NCBI GenBank assembly: GCA_934565425.1
Contig: CAKTHW010000006.1
Span: 1 to 38,608, forward strand
Source: an uncultured Oscillospiraceae bacterium
GTDB lineage: Bacteria > Bacillota > Clostridia > Oscillospirales > Oscillospiraceae
Reading direction: 5' to 3'
Length of the DNA: 38,608 nucleotides
This document shows, piece by piece, positions 16,748 to 23,878 of this stretch. Position 1 is the first letter of the stretch, and each line of letters begins with the position of its first letter. Below the pieces are notes generated by a model, which ran no database searches, was not told the origin of the DNA, and saw only the letters and a program-made list of their open reading frames with translations. The position numbers and the translations under genes were made by a program.

Positions 16748-16776
16748 ATCATACCAGTCCCTTTTTCTTCGGTCAA
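16748..16776 (-). promoter_or_regulatory. Promoter of the cas operon
   Basis: On the minus strand TTGACC (16771-16776), 17 bases and TATGAT (16748-16753) precede the first cas gene by 47 bases. The bases just before the -10 (GGGACTGG) match those in the array 2 leader promoter (GGGACTTCTGG), so the operon and arrays may share a promoter design. Confidence 0.75.
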
Positions 16777-16837
16777 CCAATTTCAGCAAAATGTTACAAC
16801 CTCCGCCAAGGTCTTCCAACCTCTGTCAGACCCATGC

Positions 16838-16877
16838 AATAAAGAATCGCCAAGCCCCAGCGGGAGTTTAGCGATTT
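16838..16877 (-). terminator. Terminator downstream of CRISPR array 2
   Basis: On the minus strand AATCGC-T-AA-CTCCC pairs with GGGGC-TT-G-GCGATT and runs into CTTTATT. It is the counterpart of 7249-7286 beyond array 1. It would separate array 2 transcription from the cas operon promoter 60 bases further on. Confidence 0.7.
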
Positions 16878-16893
16878 GGTGAAAAAAGTGATG

Positions 16894-16920
16894 CAGCGCT
16901 TTCCATTTTGGAAAGCGCTG
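16894..16920 (-). repeat. Perfect hairpin at the trailer end of CRISPR array 2
   Basis: CAGCGCTTTCCA and TGGAAAGCGCTG form a perfect 12-bp stem with a three-base loop, abutting the degenerate last repeat, as at array 1. Confidence 0.7.
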
Positions 16921-17210
16921 TTTTGTCTCTGGGTAGGTAAGGTGCAATGCGACTATAAACAGGCGTTAGGCCGGGAGCGTCCGGTAACAATCCCCTAACA
17001 CGGGCACGGTGCAATCAGACAAGACTACCTTTATACGGCGGTACTCTGGTAACAATCCCCTAACACGGGTAAGGTGCAATGTCCATTACCAGAAAGTCAT
17101 GTAGGAAGATCGCGTAACAATCCCCTAATACGGGTAAGGTGCAATTTGTCATGGAAGTAGAAACCGGCGAAATTTATAGTAACAATCCCCTAATACGGGT
17201 AAGGTGCAAT
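16917..17210 (-). CRISPR. CRISPR array 2 (four full repeats plus one degenerate)
   Basis: 32-bp repeats start at 16984, 17049, 17114 and 17179; on the + strand they begin GTAACAATCCCCTAA and end GTAAGGTGCAAT. The copies drift toward the trailer: TAATACGGG in the two leader-proximal ones, TAACACGGG in the third, TAACACGGGCACGG in the fourth, and only the GGTAAGGTGCAAT end in the degenerate fifth (16917-16948). Four spacers are 33-35 bp. Mutations accumulating away from the leader fit leftward transcription and old, no longer exchanged repeats. The crRNA tag ATTGTTAC is identical to that of array 1. Confidence 0.95.
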
Positions 17211-17235
17211 GGCAAAATCGCCTCAATCTGCTTGC

Positions 17236-17264
17236 ATTGTACCAGAAGTCCCGGATTCTGTCAA
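17236..17264 (-). promoter_or_regulatory. Leader promoter of CRISPR array 2
   Basis: On the minus strand TTGACA (17259-17264), 17 bases and TACAAT (17236-17241), with a start expected near 17229. The leader runs to the GGTGCGAACCT block at 17309-17318, 99 bases from the first repeat; in array 1 the distance is 98. Confidence 0.85.
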
Positions 17265-17327
17265 TCCTCCCCACCTTTTTTCTGCCAAACGTGAAAAAAC
17301 ACCTGAGGAGGTTCGCACCAACCACGC

Positions 17328-17356
17328 TTGAAACAAACGGCGTCTTCCGATACAAT
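17328..17356 (+). promoter_or_regulatory. Promoter of the LysR gene at 17390
   Basis: TTGAAA (17328-17333), 17 bases and TACAAT (17351-17356) stand 33 bases ahead of the ATG. It diverges from the array 2 leader, so the two share a short regulatory region of about 70 bases. Confidence 0.7.
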
Positions 17357-17389
17357 AGAAAAAGCAATAGCGAAAGGGCGTGACTCCCC

Positions 17390-18277
17390 ATGTACAACCC
17401 CCAACTGGAGACCTTCCTCCATGTAGCCGACGCAGGCAGCTTCAACAAGGCGGCAGCGGAGCGTTATATCACGCCTACGGCAGTCATCAAGCAGATCAAC
17501 CTGTTGGAGAACACCCTGGGCATCCAGCTCTTCCAACGCAGCCACCGCGGACTGACGCTGACCCCAGCAGGACGTTCTCTGTACCAGGACGCCAAATACA
17601 TCATCCAGTATTGCCGTGACTCCGTAACCCGCGCCAAGAACGCCATGCAGGAGGATTCCAACGTCATCCGCATCGGTTCTTCCCCCATGACGCCCGCACA
17701 GCTGTTGATGGGCCTTTGGGCGAAGATCAACGAGCGCCATCCGGACATCAAGTTCCAGATCGTCCCCTTTGAGAACACCCCGGAAAACGCCAGGGAGATC
17801 TTGGGGAACCTGGGCAATCACATCGACGTCATCGGCAGCATCTTTGACGAGACCATGCTGGATCTGCGCAGCTGCGCCGGGCTGGAACTGTCCCGCGAGC
17901 CTTTCTGCTGTGCTGTTTCCATCCACCACCGCCTGGCTGTCAAGGACAAGCTCCAGCTGTCCGACCTTTACGGTGAGCGGCTCATGCTGATGCACCGCGG
18001 GTGGAGCCACTACGTAGACCAGCTTCGAGACGACCTGTGGCAGTTCCATCCCCAAATTCAGATCGTGGACTTCGACTTTTACAACGTGGATGTCTTCAAC
18101 CGCTGTGAGAACACCAACGACGTCCTGCTGGCCATCCCCGGCTGGGCCAATGTCCATCCCCTGCTGAAGGTCATCCCGGTGGAGTGGGCCCACAGCATCC
18201 CCTACGGCATCCTCCACTCCCCCACCCCTACGCCCACCGTACAACGCTTTTTGGATGCTGCGAAGGCGCTGTACTGA
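17390..18277 (+). CDS. LysR-type transcriptional regulator
   Basis: 295 residues, normal length. The N-terminal winged helix-turn-helix is clear: LETFLHVADAGSFNKAAAE, then TPTAVIKQINLLENTLGIQLFQR and LTLTPAG (residues 5-60). A periplasmic-binding-type effector domain follows (about 90-290). The ATG has GAAAGGG 12 bases before it and a good promoter upstream. It lies next to the CRISPR leader on one side and an alcohol dehydrogenase / flavoprotein operon on the other, separated by a terminator. By the usual LysR logic it may regulate that redox operon; there is no evidence that it regulates the CRISPR locus. Confidence 0.92.
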   Translation: MYNPQLETFLHVADAGSFNKAAAERYITPTAVIKQINLLENTLGIQLFQRSHRGLTLTPAGRSLYQDAKYIIQYCRDSVTRAKNAMQEDSNVIRIGSSPMTPAQLLMGLWAKINERHPDIKFQIVPFENTPENAREILGNLGNHIDVIGSIFDETMLDLRSCAGLELSREPFCCAVSIHHRLAVKDKLQLSDLYGERLMLMHRGWSHYVDQLRDDLWQFHPQIQIVDFDFYNVDVFNRCENTNDVLLAIPGWANVHPLLKVIPVEWAHSIPYGILHSPTPTPTVQRFLDAAKALY

Positions 18278-18318
18278 TGGCAGCTCAGTTATAACCCAAA
18301 GGTATTCACTGATGAACC

Positions 18319-18350
18319 AAGCGAGACTTCCCCCAAAGTCTCGCTTTTCT
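18319..18350 (+). terminator. Terminator after the LysR gene
   Basis: AAGCGAGACTT and AAGTCTCGCTT form an 11-bp stem followed by TTTCTTAT. A TATAAT at 18351-18356 immediately behind it could be the -10 box of the next operon, but no good -35 is seen. Confidence 0.85.
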
Positions 18351-18400
18351 TATAATAGAACCAGAACGAAACCCCTTTATTGCAGAAAGGATGGACGATT

Positions 18401-19558
18401 ATGAACAACTTTATCTTTGAAAACAAGACCAAGGTCTATTTTGGCAAGGGCGGCGTAAAAGAGTATCTGGGCAGCCTGCTGGAACACTACGGCGATACGG
18501 TGATGCTGGCCTATGGCGGCGGCTCTATCAAGCGCAACGGGGTCTATGATGAGGTCATGGGCATCCTAAAGGCAGAGGGCAAACAGGTCATCGAGTTCTC
18601 TGGCATCATGCCCAATCCCACCTATGCCAAGGTGCAGGAGGGTGCCAAGCTCGCTCGCGAACACCAGGTCGACCTGATCCTGGCCGTAGGCGGCGGTTCT
18701 GTGTCCGACTGCTGTAAGATCATCTCCGCCCAGGCACATCTGGATGAGGACATCTGGGACATGCAGACCGTCAAACACACCCTCCCCACCCAGTTCATCC
18801 CCCTGGGTACCATCGTCACCGTATTTGGCACCGGCTCGGAGATGAACAACGGCGCGGTCATCACCCACGAGGAGAAAAAGATCAAAGGTGCCCTCTGGGG
18901 CGCGCAGGCGGACTTCGCCTTCCTGGACCCCAGCTACTCCCTCTCCGTCCCCTTCCCCCAGGTCATCTCCGGCGCCTTTGACACCCTGAGCCACGCTATG
19001 GAGACCTATTTCGGCAAGCCGGACGAGAACAACCTGTCTGACGATATCAATGAAGCCGTCATGCGCAGCGTCATCCGCAACACCCGGACTCTGCTGGCCA
19101 ACCACGACAACTACAACGCCCGCAGTGAATTGGCGTGGGCGTCCGCCATGGCGGAGAATAGCGTGCTGAAGATTGGCAAGGTCACCGACTTCCAAGGCCA
19201 CATGATCGAACACCAGCTGGGCGCCTACACCAACTGCAACCACGGTGCCGGCCTGGCTGTCATCCACCCGGTGCTCTATCGCCACATCTACCAGTCCGGC
19301 GCAGCCCGCTTCGCCCGGTTTGCCCAGAACGTGTGGGGCATCGCCCCCAAGGAGAGCCAGGAAGCCACCGCTCTGGCCGGTGTGGAAGCCTTGGCGGACT
19401 TTATCAAAGAGATTGGTCTGCCCACCACCTTCGCCGAGCTGGGTATCCCCGCTGACACCGACCTGCGTGCCGTGGCAGACTCCACCGTCCTCACCGCAGG
19501 CTGCTGTAAGAAGCTGACCCATGATGAGATTTATGAAATCTTGACCGAATGTAAGTAA
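18401..19558 (+). CDS. Iron-containing alcohol dehydrogenase (YqhD/BdhA type)
   Basis: 385 residues of the group III (Fe-ADH) family. It starts NFIFENKTKVYFGKGG as in butanol dehydrogenases and YqhD. Nucleotide binding is marked by YGGGSIKRNGVYDEV and AVGGGSVSD (about 38-105). Metal ligands are provided by the D...H...H...H pattern, visible as FDTLSHAMETYF near residue 198, GHMIEHQLGAY and NCNHGAGLAV. GGGSIK in place of GGGSI followed by acid suggests NADPH preference, as in YqhD; that is inference. It would reduce aldehydes to alcohols to dispose of reductant. ATG 18401 is chosen over an upstream in-frame ATG at 18380 because GAAAGG is correctly spaced. First gene of a three-gene operon. Confidence 0.92.
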   Translation: MNNFIFENKTKVYFGKGGVKEYLGSLLEHYGDTVMLAYGGGSIKRNGVYDEVMGILKAEGKQVIEFSGIMPNPTYAKVQEGAKLAREHQVDLILAVGGGSVSDCCKIISAQAHLDEDIWDMQTVKHTLPTQFIPLGTIVTVFGTGSEMNNGAVITHEEKKIKGALWGAQADFAFLDPSYSLSVPFPQVISGAFDTLSHAMETYFGKPDENNLSDDINEAVMRSVIRNTRTLLANHDNYNARSELAWASAMAENSVLKIGKVTDFQGHMIEHQLGAYTNCNHGAGLAVIHPVLYRHIYQSGAARFARFAQNVWGIAPKESQEATALAGVEALADFIKEIGLPTTFAELGIPADTDLRAVADSTVLTAGCCKKLTHDEIYEILTECK

Positions 19559-19585
19559 TTCACAAGTAGAACGGAGGTTGTAATC

Positions 19586-20200
19586 ATGAAAAAATGGACC
19601 GCGCTCCTGCTCAGTGCCACCCTTGCCCTGAGCCTCGCCGCCTGCGGCAGCAGCGACCAGCCCACTCCCACCGCCTCCCCCGCGGCATCCCAGTCGGAAG
19701 CTCAGCCCAAGACCGGCAAAACGCTGGTAGTCTACTACTCCGCCTCCGGCAACACCCAGCGCGTAGCCAAAGACATCGCCGCTGTCACCGGCGGGACGCT
19801 CTTTGAGCTGGTGCCCACCGAGGTCTACACCGAGGACGACCTGGACTGGACCCAATCGGACAGCCGGGTGAACCAGGAGCACGAGGACGAATCCCTGCAG
19901 GATGTCCCGCTGACCACCACGGAAGTGGCGGATTGGGACACCTATGACACCGTGTTCCTGGGCTACCCCATCTGGTGGCAGATCGCCGCGTGGCCTGTGG
20001 ACAACTTTGTCAAAGCCAACGACTTCACCGGCAAGACCGTCATCCCCTTCGCCACTTCTGCCTCCTCCGGCATGGGCGACAGCAGCACCTTGCTGGCAGA
20101 CCTGGCCGGCACCGGCAACTGGCAGGAAGGACAGCGCTTTTCCTCCGGTGCTTCCACCTCTGAAGTGCAGTCCTGGGTGAACGGACTGCGTCTGTCGTAA
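19586..20200 (+). CDS. Flavodoxin-like lipoprotein
   Basis: 204 residues. A lipoprotein signal peptide is plain: MKKWTALLLS, hydrophobic core, then the lipobox LAAC with C20 as the lipidated residue, and a Thr/Pro/Ser-rich linker to about 42. The rest is a flavodoxin fold: TLVVYYSASGNTQRVAKDIA (phosphate loop SASGNT), then VFLGYPIWWQIAAWPV, the usual 'GYPIWW' flavin-contacting loop, and FATSASSGMG. It would be an FMN-binding electron carrier on the outer face of the membrane. It lies 27 bases after the alcohol dehydrogenase gene and 24 before the next flavoprotein gene, so one operon. Confidence 0.88.
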   Translation: MKKWTALLLSATLALSLAACGSSDQPTPTASPAASQSEAQPKTGKTLVVYYSASGNTQRVAKDIAAVTGGTLFELVPTEVYTEDDLDWTQSDSRVNQEHEDESLQDVPLTTTEVADWDTYDTVFLGYPIWWQIAAWPVDNFVKANDFTGKTVIPFATSASSGMGDSSTLLADLAGTGNWQEGQRFSSGASTSEVQSWVNGLRLS

Positions 20201-20224
20201 CCATTTAACCAAAGGAGTGATTTC

Positions 20225-20845
20225 ATGAAAGCATTACTCATCAACGGCAGCCCCCACGCCAAGGGCTGCACGTACACCGCACTGACCGAGCTGAAACAGA
20301 CCCTGGAAGCGGAGGGCATCGACGTAGAACTCATTCACGTGGGGCACAAGGACATCCGCGGCTGCACTGCCTGCCGGAAGTGTGCAGAGACGGGCAAGTG
20401 CGTCTTTGACGACGTGGTCAATGAGGTCGCACCCAAGCTGGCGGCGGCAGACGCCTTCGTCATCGGCGCCCCGGTCTACTTCTCTTCCCCTGCCGGAGGC
20501 GCCATCGCTTTCATGGATCGCCTATTTTTCAGCACCTTGGCCGTGGACAAGACCATGAAAGTAGGGGCTGCAGTGGTCACCTGCCGCCGGGGCGGGAATA
20601 CCGCCACCTTTGACGTGCTGAATAAGTATTTCACCATGACCGGTATGCCAGTGGCCTCCAGCCAGTACTGGAACATGGTGTACGGCGGCTGCGCCGAGGA
20701 AGTGGCACAGGACGCTGAGGGCTTACAGACCATGCGCACCCTGGGACGGAACATGGCATTCATGATGAAGAGCTTCCAGCTTGGCCGGGAGCAGTTCGGG
20801 CTGCCAGCAAAGGAAGCGCCTATCTTCACCAATTTTCACAGATGA
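20225..20845 (+). CDS. Flavodoxin-family NAD(P)H reductase, iron-sulfur flavoprotein-like
   Basis: 206 residues. It starts MKALLINGSPHAKGCTYTAL, the FMN phosphate-binding loop of NADPH-dependent FMN reductases. GCTACRKCAETGKC (about 51-64) is a CX2CX2CX5C motif like the compact 4Fe-4S motif of iron-sulfur flavoproteins, so a cluster next to FMN is likely but not proven. GAPVYFSSPAGGAIAFMDRL forms the second flavin loop. It probably passes electrons between NAD(P)H or ferredoxin and the neighbouring flavodoxin-like lipoprotein. Last gene before a terminator. Confidence 0.85.
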   Translation: MKALLINGSPHAKGCTYTALTELKQTLEAEGIDVELIHVGHKDIRGCTACRKCAETGKCVFDDVVNEVAPKLAAADAFVIGAPVYFSSPAGGAIAFMDRLFFSTLAVDKTMKVGAAVVTCRRGGNTATFDVLNKYFTMTGMPVASSQYWNMVYGGCAEEVAQDAEGLQTMRTLGRNMAFMMKSFQLGREQFGLPAKEAPIFTNFHR

Positions 20846-20853
20846 TCAAACAA

Positions 20854-20895
20854 AAAACACCCATTCATGACGCTGTCATCATGAATGGGTGTTTT
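20854..20895. terminator. Bidirectional terminator between convergent operons
   Basis: AAAACACCCATTCAT and ATGAATGGGTGTTTT form a perfect 15-bp stem (extended by GA/TC) flanked by A and T tracts, so it serves the + operon and the convergent lplA gene. Its core CACCCATTCATGA recurs in the hairpin at 33241-33293. Confidence 0.9.
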
Positions 20896-20922
20896 GCTGT
20901 ACTGATATGATTTCCGTCCGTC

Positions 20923-21921
20923 TTATTCGAACAACGTGTCCAAGATCTCCGGCAAAGTGATCGTACCGAAATACCGTTCCAACGGAAGCGCCGCGAGACG
21001 CTGCTTCAATTCGTCCTGACGATAGGGCGCACCCCGCAGAGCGGTCACCACCTCGTCCAGAGAGGTCAGGGACAGGAAGTCCCCATAGAATCGGACATCC
21101 ACAATGGTGCCATCTTTCACCTGAAGGCCTACCTCCAGAATGCCGCCGGGCCACTTGCGCTTATTGGTAAAGGTAAAGCGGGGAGAACGGCCGTAGGTCC
21201 ATTCCCAGGTGTCATATTTGCTCTCCTTCAGAGCCTGCACCGCCGCCAATTCCTCTGCCGTCAAGCTGCCCGTCTCCAAGCCTTCACCGCCGAATGCATT
21301 CTTCAGGTACTGCCAGAAGGCCGGCAGATCCATGTCCTCCTTCAGGAAGGACCGGATATTGCCCACACGAGACCGGACAGACTGGGTGCTCTTGGATTCA
21401 AATTTAGCCGGATCTGCCCGCAGTGCGCCAGCGATCATGCTGGGGTCAGAGTCAAAGAGCAGCGTTCCATGGAAGAGCATCCGCTTGCCCAACAGGCGCT
21501 GTGCCGTACCGGAGATCTTGCGGCCTTCTACCAGGATGTCGTTGCGGCCAGAGGCTTCCGCCTGAAGTCCCAATCCCTGGAGCGCCTCCACCACCGGACG
21601 GGTGAACTGCTGATAAGTCATGTCCGCAGCATTCTCCACATCGGTGATAAAGGAATAGTTCAGGTTCCCCATATCGTGGTACACCGCACCGCCGCCGGTG
21701 GTGCGCCGGACCACATGGATGTGATGTTCCGCCACGAAATCAGGGTCGATCTCTGCCGCCGTGTTCTGGTTCTGCCCCACCACAATGGTGTTGTCATTCT
21801 GCCAGAGCAGCAGGTACGGACGATCCTGCCGGTTTCTCAGCACCGTCTCCTCAAAAGCCAGGTTATAGGCCGGATCAGTGCTGTGGGTTTCCAAATACAT
21901 GGTCGATTTGCTTGCAGACAT
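20923..21921 (-). CDS. lplA: Lipoate-protein ligase
   Basis: 332 residues. It attaches scavenged lipoate via lipoyl-AMP to the lipoyl domains of 2-oxo-acid dehydrogenases. Diagnostic segments: PAYNLAFEETVL (16-27), LLLWQNDNTIVVGQNQN, VVRRTTGGGAVYHDMGNLNYSFI (about 70-95) and KISGTAQRLLGKRMLFHGTLLF, with the lipoyl-adenylate-contacting Lys. A C-terminal accessory domain (YGRSPRFTFTNKRKW...) is present, so it should carry out both half-reactions. ATG 21921 follows AAGGAGGAG; a longer frame to 22059 runs through a hairpin-rich leader and is rejected. It is encoded behind the E1-E2-E3 genes whose lipoyl domains it would charge. Confidence 0.92.
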   Translation of the reverse strand: MSASKSTMYLETHSTDPAYNLAFEETVLRNRQDRPYLLLWQNDNTIVVGQNQNTAAEIDPDFVAEHHIHVVRRTTGGGAVYHDMGNLNYSFITDVENAADMTYQQFTRPVVEALQGLGLQAEASGRNDILVEGRKISGTAQRLLGKRMLFHGTLLFDSDPSMIAGALRADPAKFESKSTQSVRSRVGNIRSFLKEDMDLPAFWQYLKNAFGGEGLETGSLTAEELAAVQALKESKYDTWEWTYGRSPRFTFTNKRKWPGGILEVGLQVKDGTIVDVRFYGDFLSLTSLDEVVTALRGAPYRQDELKQRLAALPLERYFGTITLPEILDTLFE

Positions 21922-22357
21922 TGTGGTCTCCTCCTTGCGGTGAAAGATTTTCCGGTGGGCATCTCCCACCTGCGTTCGAGGTCGTTCAACGCAGTTCAAC
22001 AACCGAACCACTCCGGTACCGGAGCCTTTCTCTGGCATCACAGCGTGCACAAGCAGCATTCCACTTCCTCGCGTACCTCAGGCGGTGGAGATCCTCTCCA
22101 AGGTGCAGGTGGGATCACTCCTCCTGCAAGGGGATCTGAACCACCTCCTGACGCACGGCAGGGGTAGGAAGAAAGGGAACCATCGCTGCTGGAGAAATCG
22201 AAAATAAGAGTAAATGAACCGAATGCAATGGGTAAGAGCAGCAGCGCGAGGTTCTGAAAGGCCGGAAGTGCTCTGGTGACAAGGCAGAAAGCCCCGGTAC
22301 CTGGATATCGTAATATCATGCAACGCGTGCGCTTCATGATATTACAAGCCTGTTAGC
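21922..22357 (-). other. Long structured leader of lplA, no gene seen
   Basis: The 436-base gap between lpd and lplA contains no ORF with a ribosome site. On the transcribed strand it is rich in short hairpins: GGTGGG/CCCACC (21954-21970), CTGCGTT/AACGCAG (21970-21994), and the palindrome CTCCGGTACCGGAG (22011-22024). I recognise no known riboswitch. It may be a structured 5' region or a degraded gene. Confidence 0.35.
22310..22345 (-). terminator. Hairpin after the E3 gene
   Basis: GTAATATCATG and CATGATATTAC form a perfect 11-bp stem 12 bases after the E3 stop. A run of T is missing, so it could be a processing or weak terminator structure separating the complex genes from lplA. Confidence 0.4.
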
Positions 22358-23842
22358 TTACTTCTTCTTTTTAGACGGGATATGGATGGCACGACCCAGA
22401 GCATCCAGAGCGCATTCCCGGATGGTCTCGGTCACCGTGGGATGGGAGTGGATGGTCGCAATGATCTCATCCAGGGTCATCTCGTCGGAGATGGCCAGGG
22501 CGCCCTCTGCGATCAGGTCGGTTGCGCGCGGCCCGATGATGTGCATACCCAGGATCTCGCCATATTCCTTGCCAGCGATGATCTTGACAACGCCTTCGCC
22601 GCCATTCAGGATCAGAGCTTTACCGTTGGCGTTCATGGGGAACTTGCCCACGATGTAGTCGATGCCCTGTGCCTTTGCCTGTTCCTCGGTGAGACCAACG
22701 GAAGCAGCTTCCGGCTCAATGTAGACGCAGGTGGGGTTGGTACGCTCGTCGTAGACAGCGGGGATACCCATGATGTTCTCTGCGGCCACTTCGCCCATAG
22801 CGGATGCAGTGTGGGCCAGCTGTGCGTGACCGAACACGCAGTCGCCGATGGCATAGACGCCGGGCACGTTGGTCTCCATCTTGTCGTTGACGATGATGCG
22901 GCCACGTTCGTTGTCCAGACCGCCTGCTGCCAGATCCAGCGCATCAGTGTTGGCACGGCGGCCGATGGCGACCAGTACCTTTTCTGCTTCGAAGCTGACG
23001 GTTTCGCCCGCCTTGTTCTTGCAGACGACCTTTGCGCCGCTGGGAGCGGATTCGATGCTCTGAACCGGGCATTCCAGATGGAATTCCATGCCCATCTTCT
23101 TCATGTGAGCAACACCGACCTTGGTCAGGTCGCCGTCCAGCATGGGCAACATATGATCCAGTGCTTCAACGACAGTGATCTTGGTGCCGAATGCAGCGTA
23201 TGCACATGCCAGTTCCAGACCGATGACGCCAGCGCCGATGACGACCATGCTCTTGGGGAGCTGTTCCAGGCTCAGCGCGCCGGTGGAGTCGATGCAGTTG
23301 GGATTTTCCTTCAGGCCGGGGATGGGGGGCTGAGTGTTGACAGAGCCAGTGGCCACGATGATCGCGTCAGCAGTCATCTCTTCGGTGGTGCCGTCAGCCT
23401 TCTTGACAGAGAGCTTGCCAGGTGCCACAAACTTGGCTTCGCCGTCGATCTTTGCGACCTTGTTTGCCTTGAACAGGCCAGCGATACCGCCGGTCAGCTG
23501 CTTGGAGATAGCATTCTTATGGGCGATGACCTGGGGGAAGTTGACGGTGACATTGTCCACTTCTACGCCGATGTCCTTGCCCTGATGCTTGATGTCCTCG
23601 ATCAGCTCTGCGCTATGCAGCAGGCACTTGGTGGGGATGCAGCCCACGTTCAGGCAGGTACCGCCCAGGTGCTTCTGTTCGATGACAGTGACCTTTGCGC
23701 CCAGCTGAGCCAGACGGATGGCAGCCACATAACCGCCAGGGCCGCCGCCGATGACGATGACGCGCTTGTCGCCGGCAGGCTTTGCCGGTGCTGCAGCAGC
23801 TGCAGGCGCTGCGGCAGGTGCTGCGGGAGCAGCGCCGCCCAC
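22358..23842 (-). CDS. lpdA: Dihydrolipoyl dehydrogenase (E3) part of a lipoyl-E3 gene split by TAG
   Basis: E3 reoxidises the dihydrolipoyl arm with FAD and NAD+. FAD site: RVIVIGGGPGGYVAAIRLAQLG; redox-active disulfide: GGTCLNVGCIPTK; NAD site: VVIGAGVIGLELACAYA; a second FAD contact in VYAIGDCV; and the active-site His-Glu dyad near the end in HSHPTVTETIRE. The core is intact. However, the frame continues upstream through an Ala/Pro linker into a lipoyl domain (23879-24088) and is interrupted by one TAG at 23879-23881. The only start left downstream of it is GTG 23842, without a ribosome site, so separate translation would need reinitiation or readthrough. The coordinates give this minimal open part; the ancestral gene is 22358-24088. 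Confidence 0.8.
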   Translation of the reverse strand: MGGAAPAAPAAAPAAAAAPAKPAGDKRVIVIGGGPGGYVAAIRLAQLGAKVTVIEQKHLGGTCLNVGCIPTKCLLHSAELIEDIKHQGKDIGVEVDNVTVNFPQVIAHKNAISKQLTGGIAGLFKANKVAKIDGEAKFVAPGKLSVKKADGTTEEMTADAIIVATGSVNTQPPIPGLKENPNCIDSTGALSLEQLPKSMVVIGAGVIGLELACAYAAFGTKITVVEALDHMLPMLDGDLTKVGVAHMKKMGMEFHLECPVQSIESAPSGAKVVCKNKAGETVSFEAEKVLVAIGRRANTDALDLAAGGLDNERGRIIVNDKMETNVPGVYAIGDCVFGHAQLAHTASAMGEVAAENIMGIPAVYDERTNPTCVYIEPEAASVGLTEEQAKAQGIDYIVGKFPMNANGKALILNGGEGVVKIIAGKEYGEILGMHIIGPRATDLIAEGALAISDEMTLDEIIATIHSHPTVTETIRECALDALGRAIHIPSKKKK

Positions 23843-23878
23843 CTGTTCGCCCGGCTGGCCGATATAGACCAGCAGGCC

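Noticed and set aside
18566..20212. 548-residue minus-strand open frame opposite the alcohol dehydrogenase and flavodoxin genes
   Set aside because: Gly/Val-rich shadow across two genes on the other strand.
22038..22337. 99-residue minus-strand frame ahead of lplA
   Set aside because: Proline/serine-rich, no ribosome site, overlaps hairpins; treated as untranslated leader.
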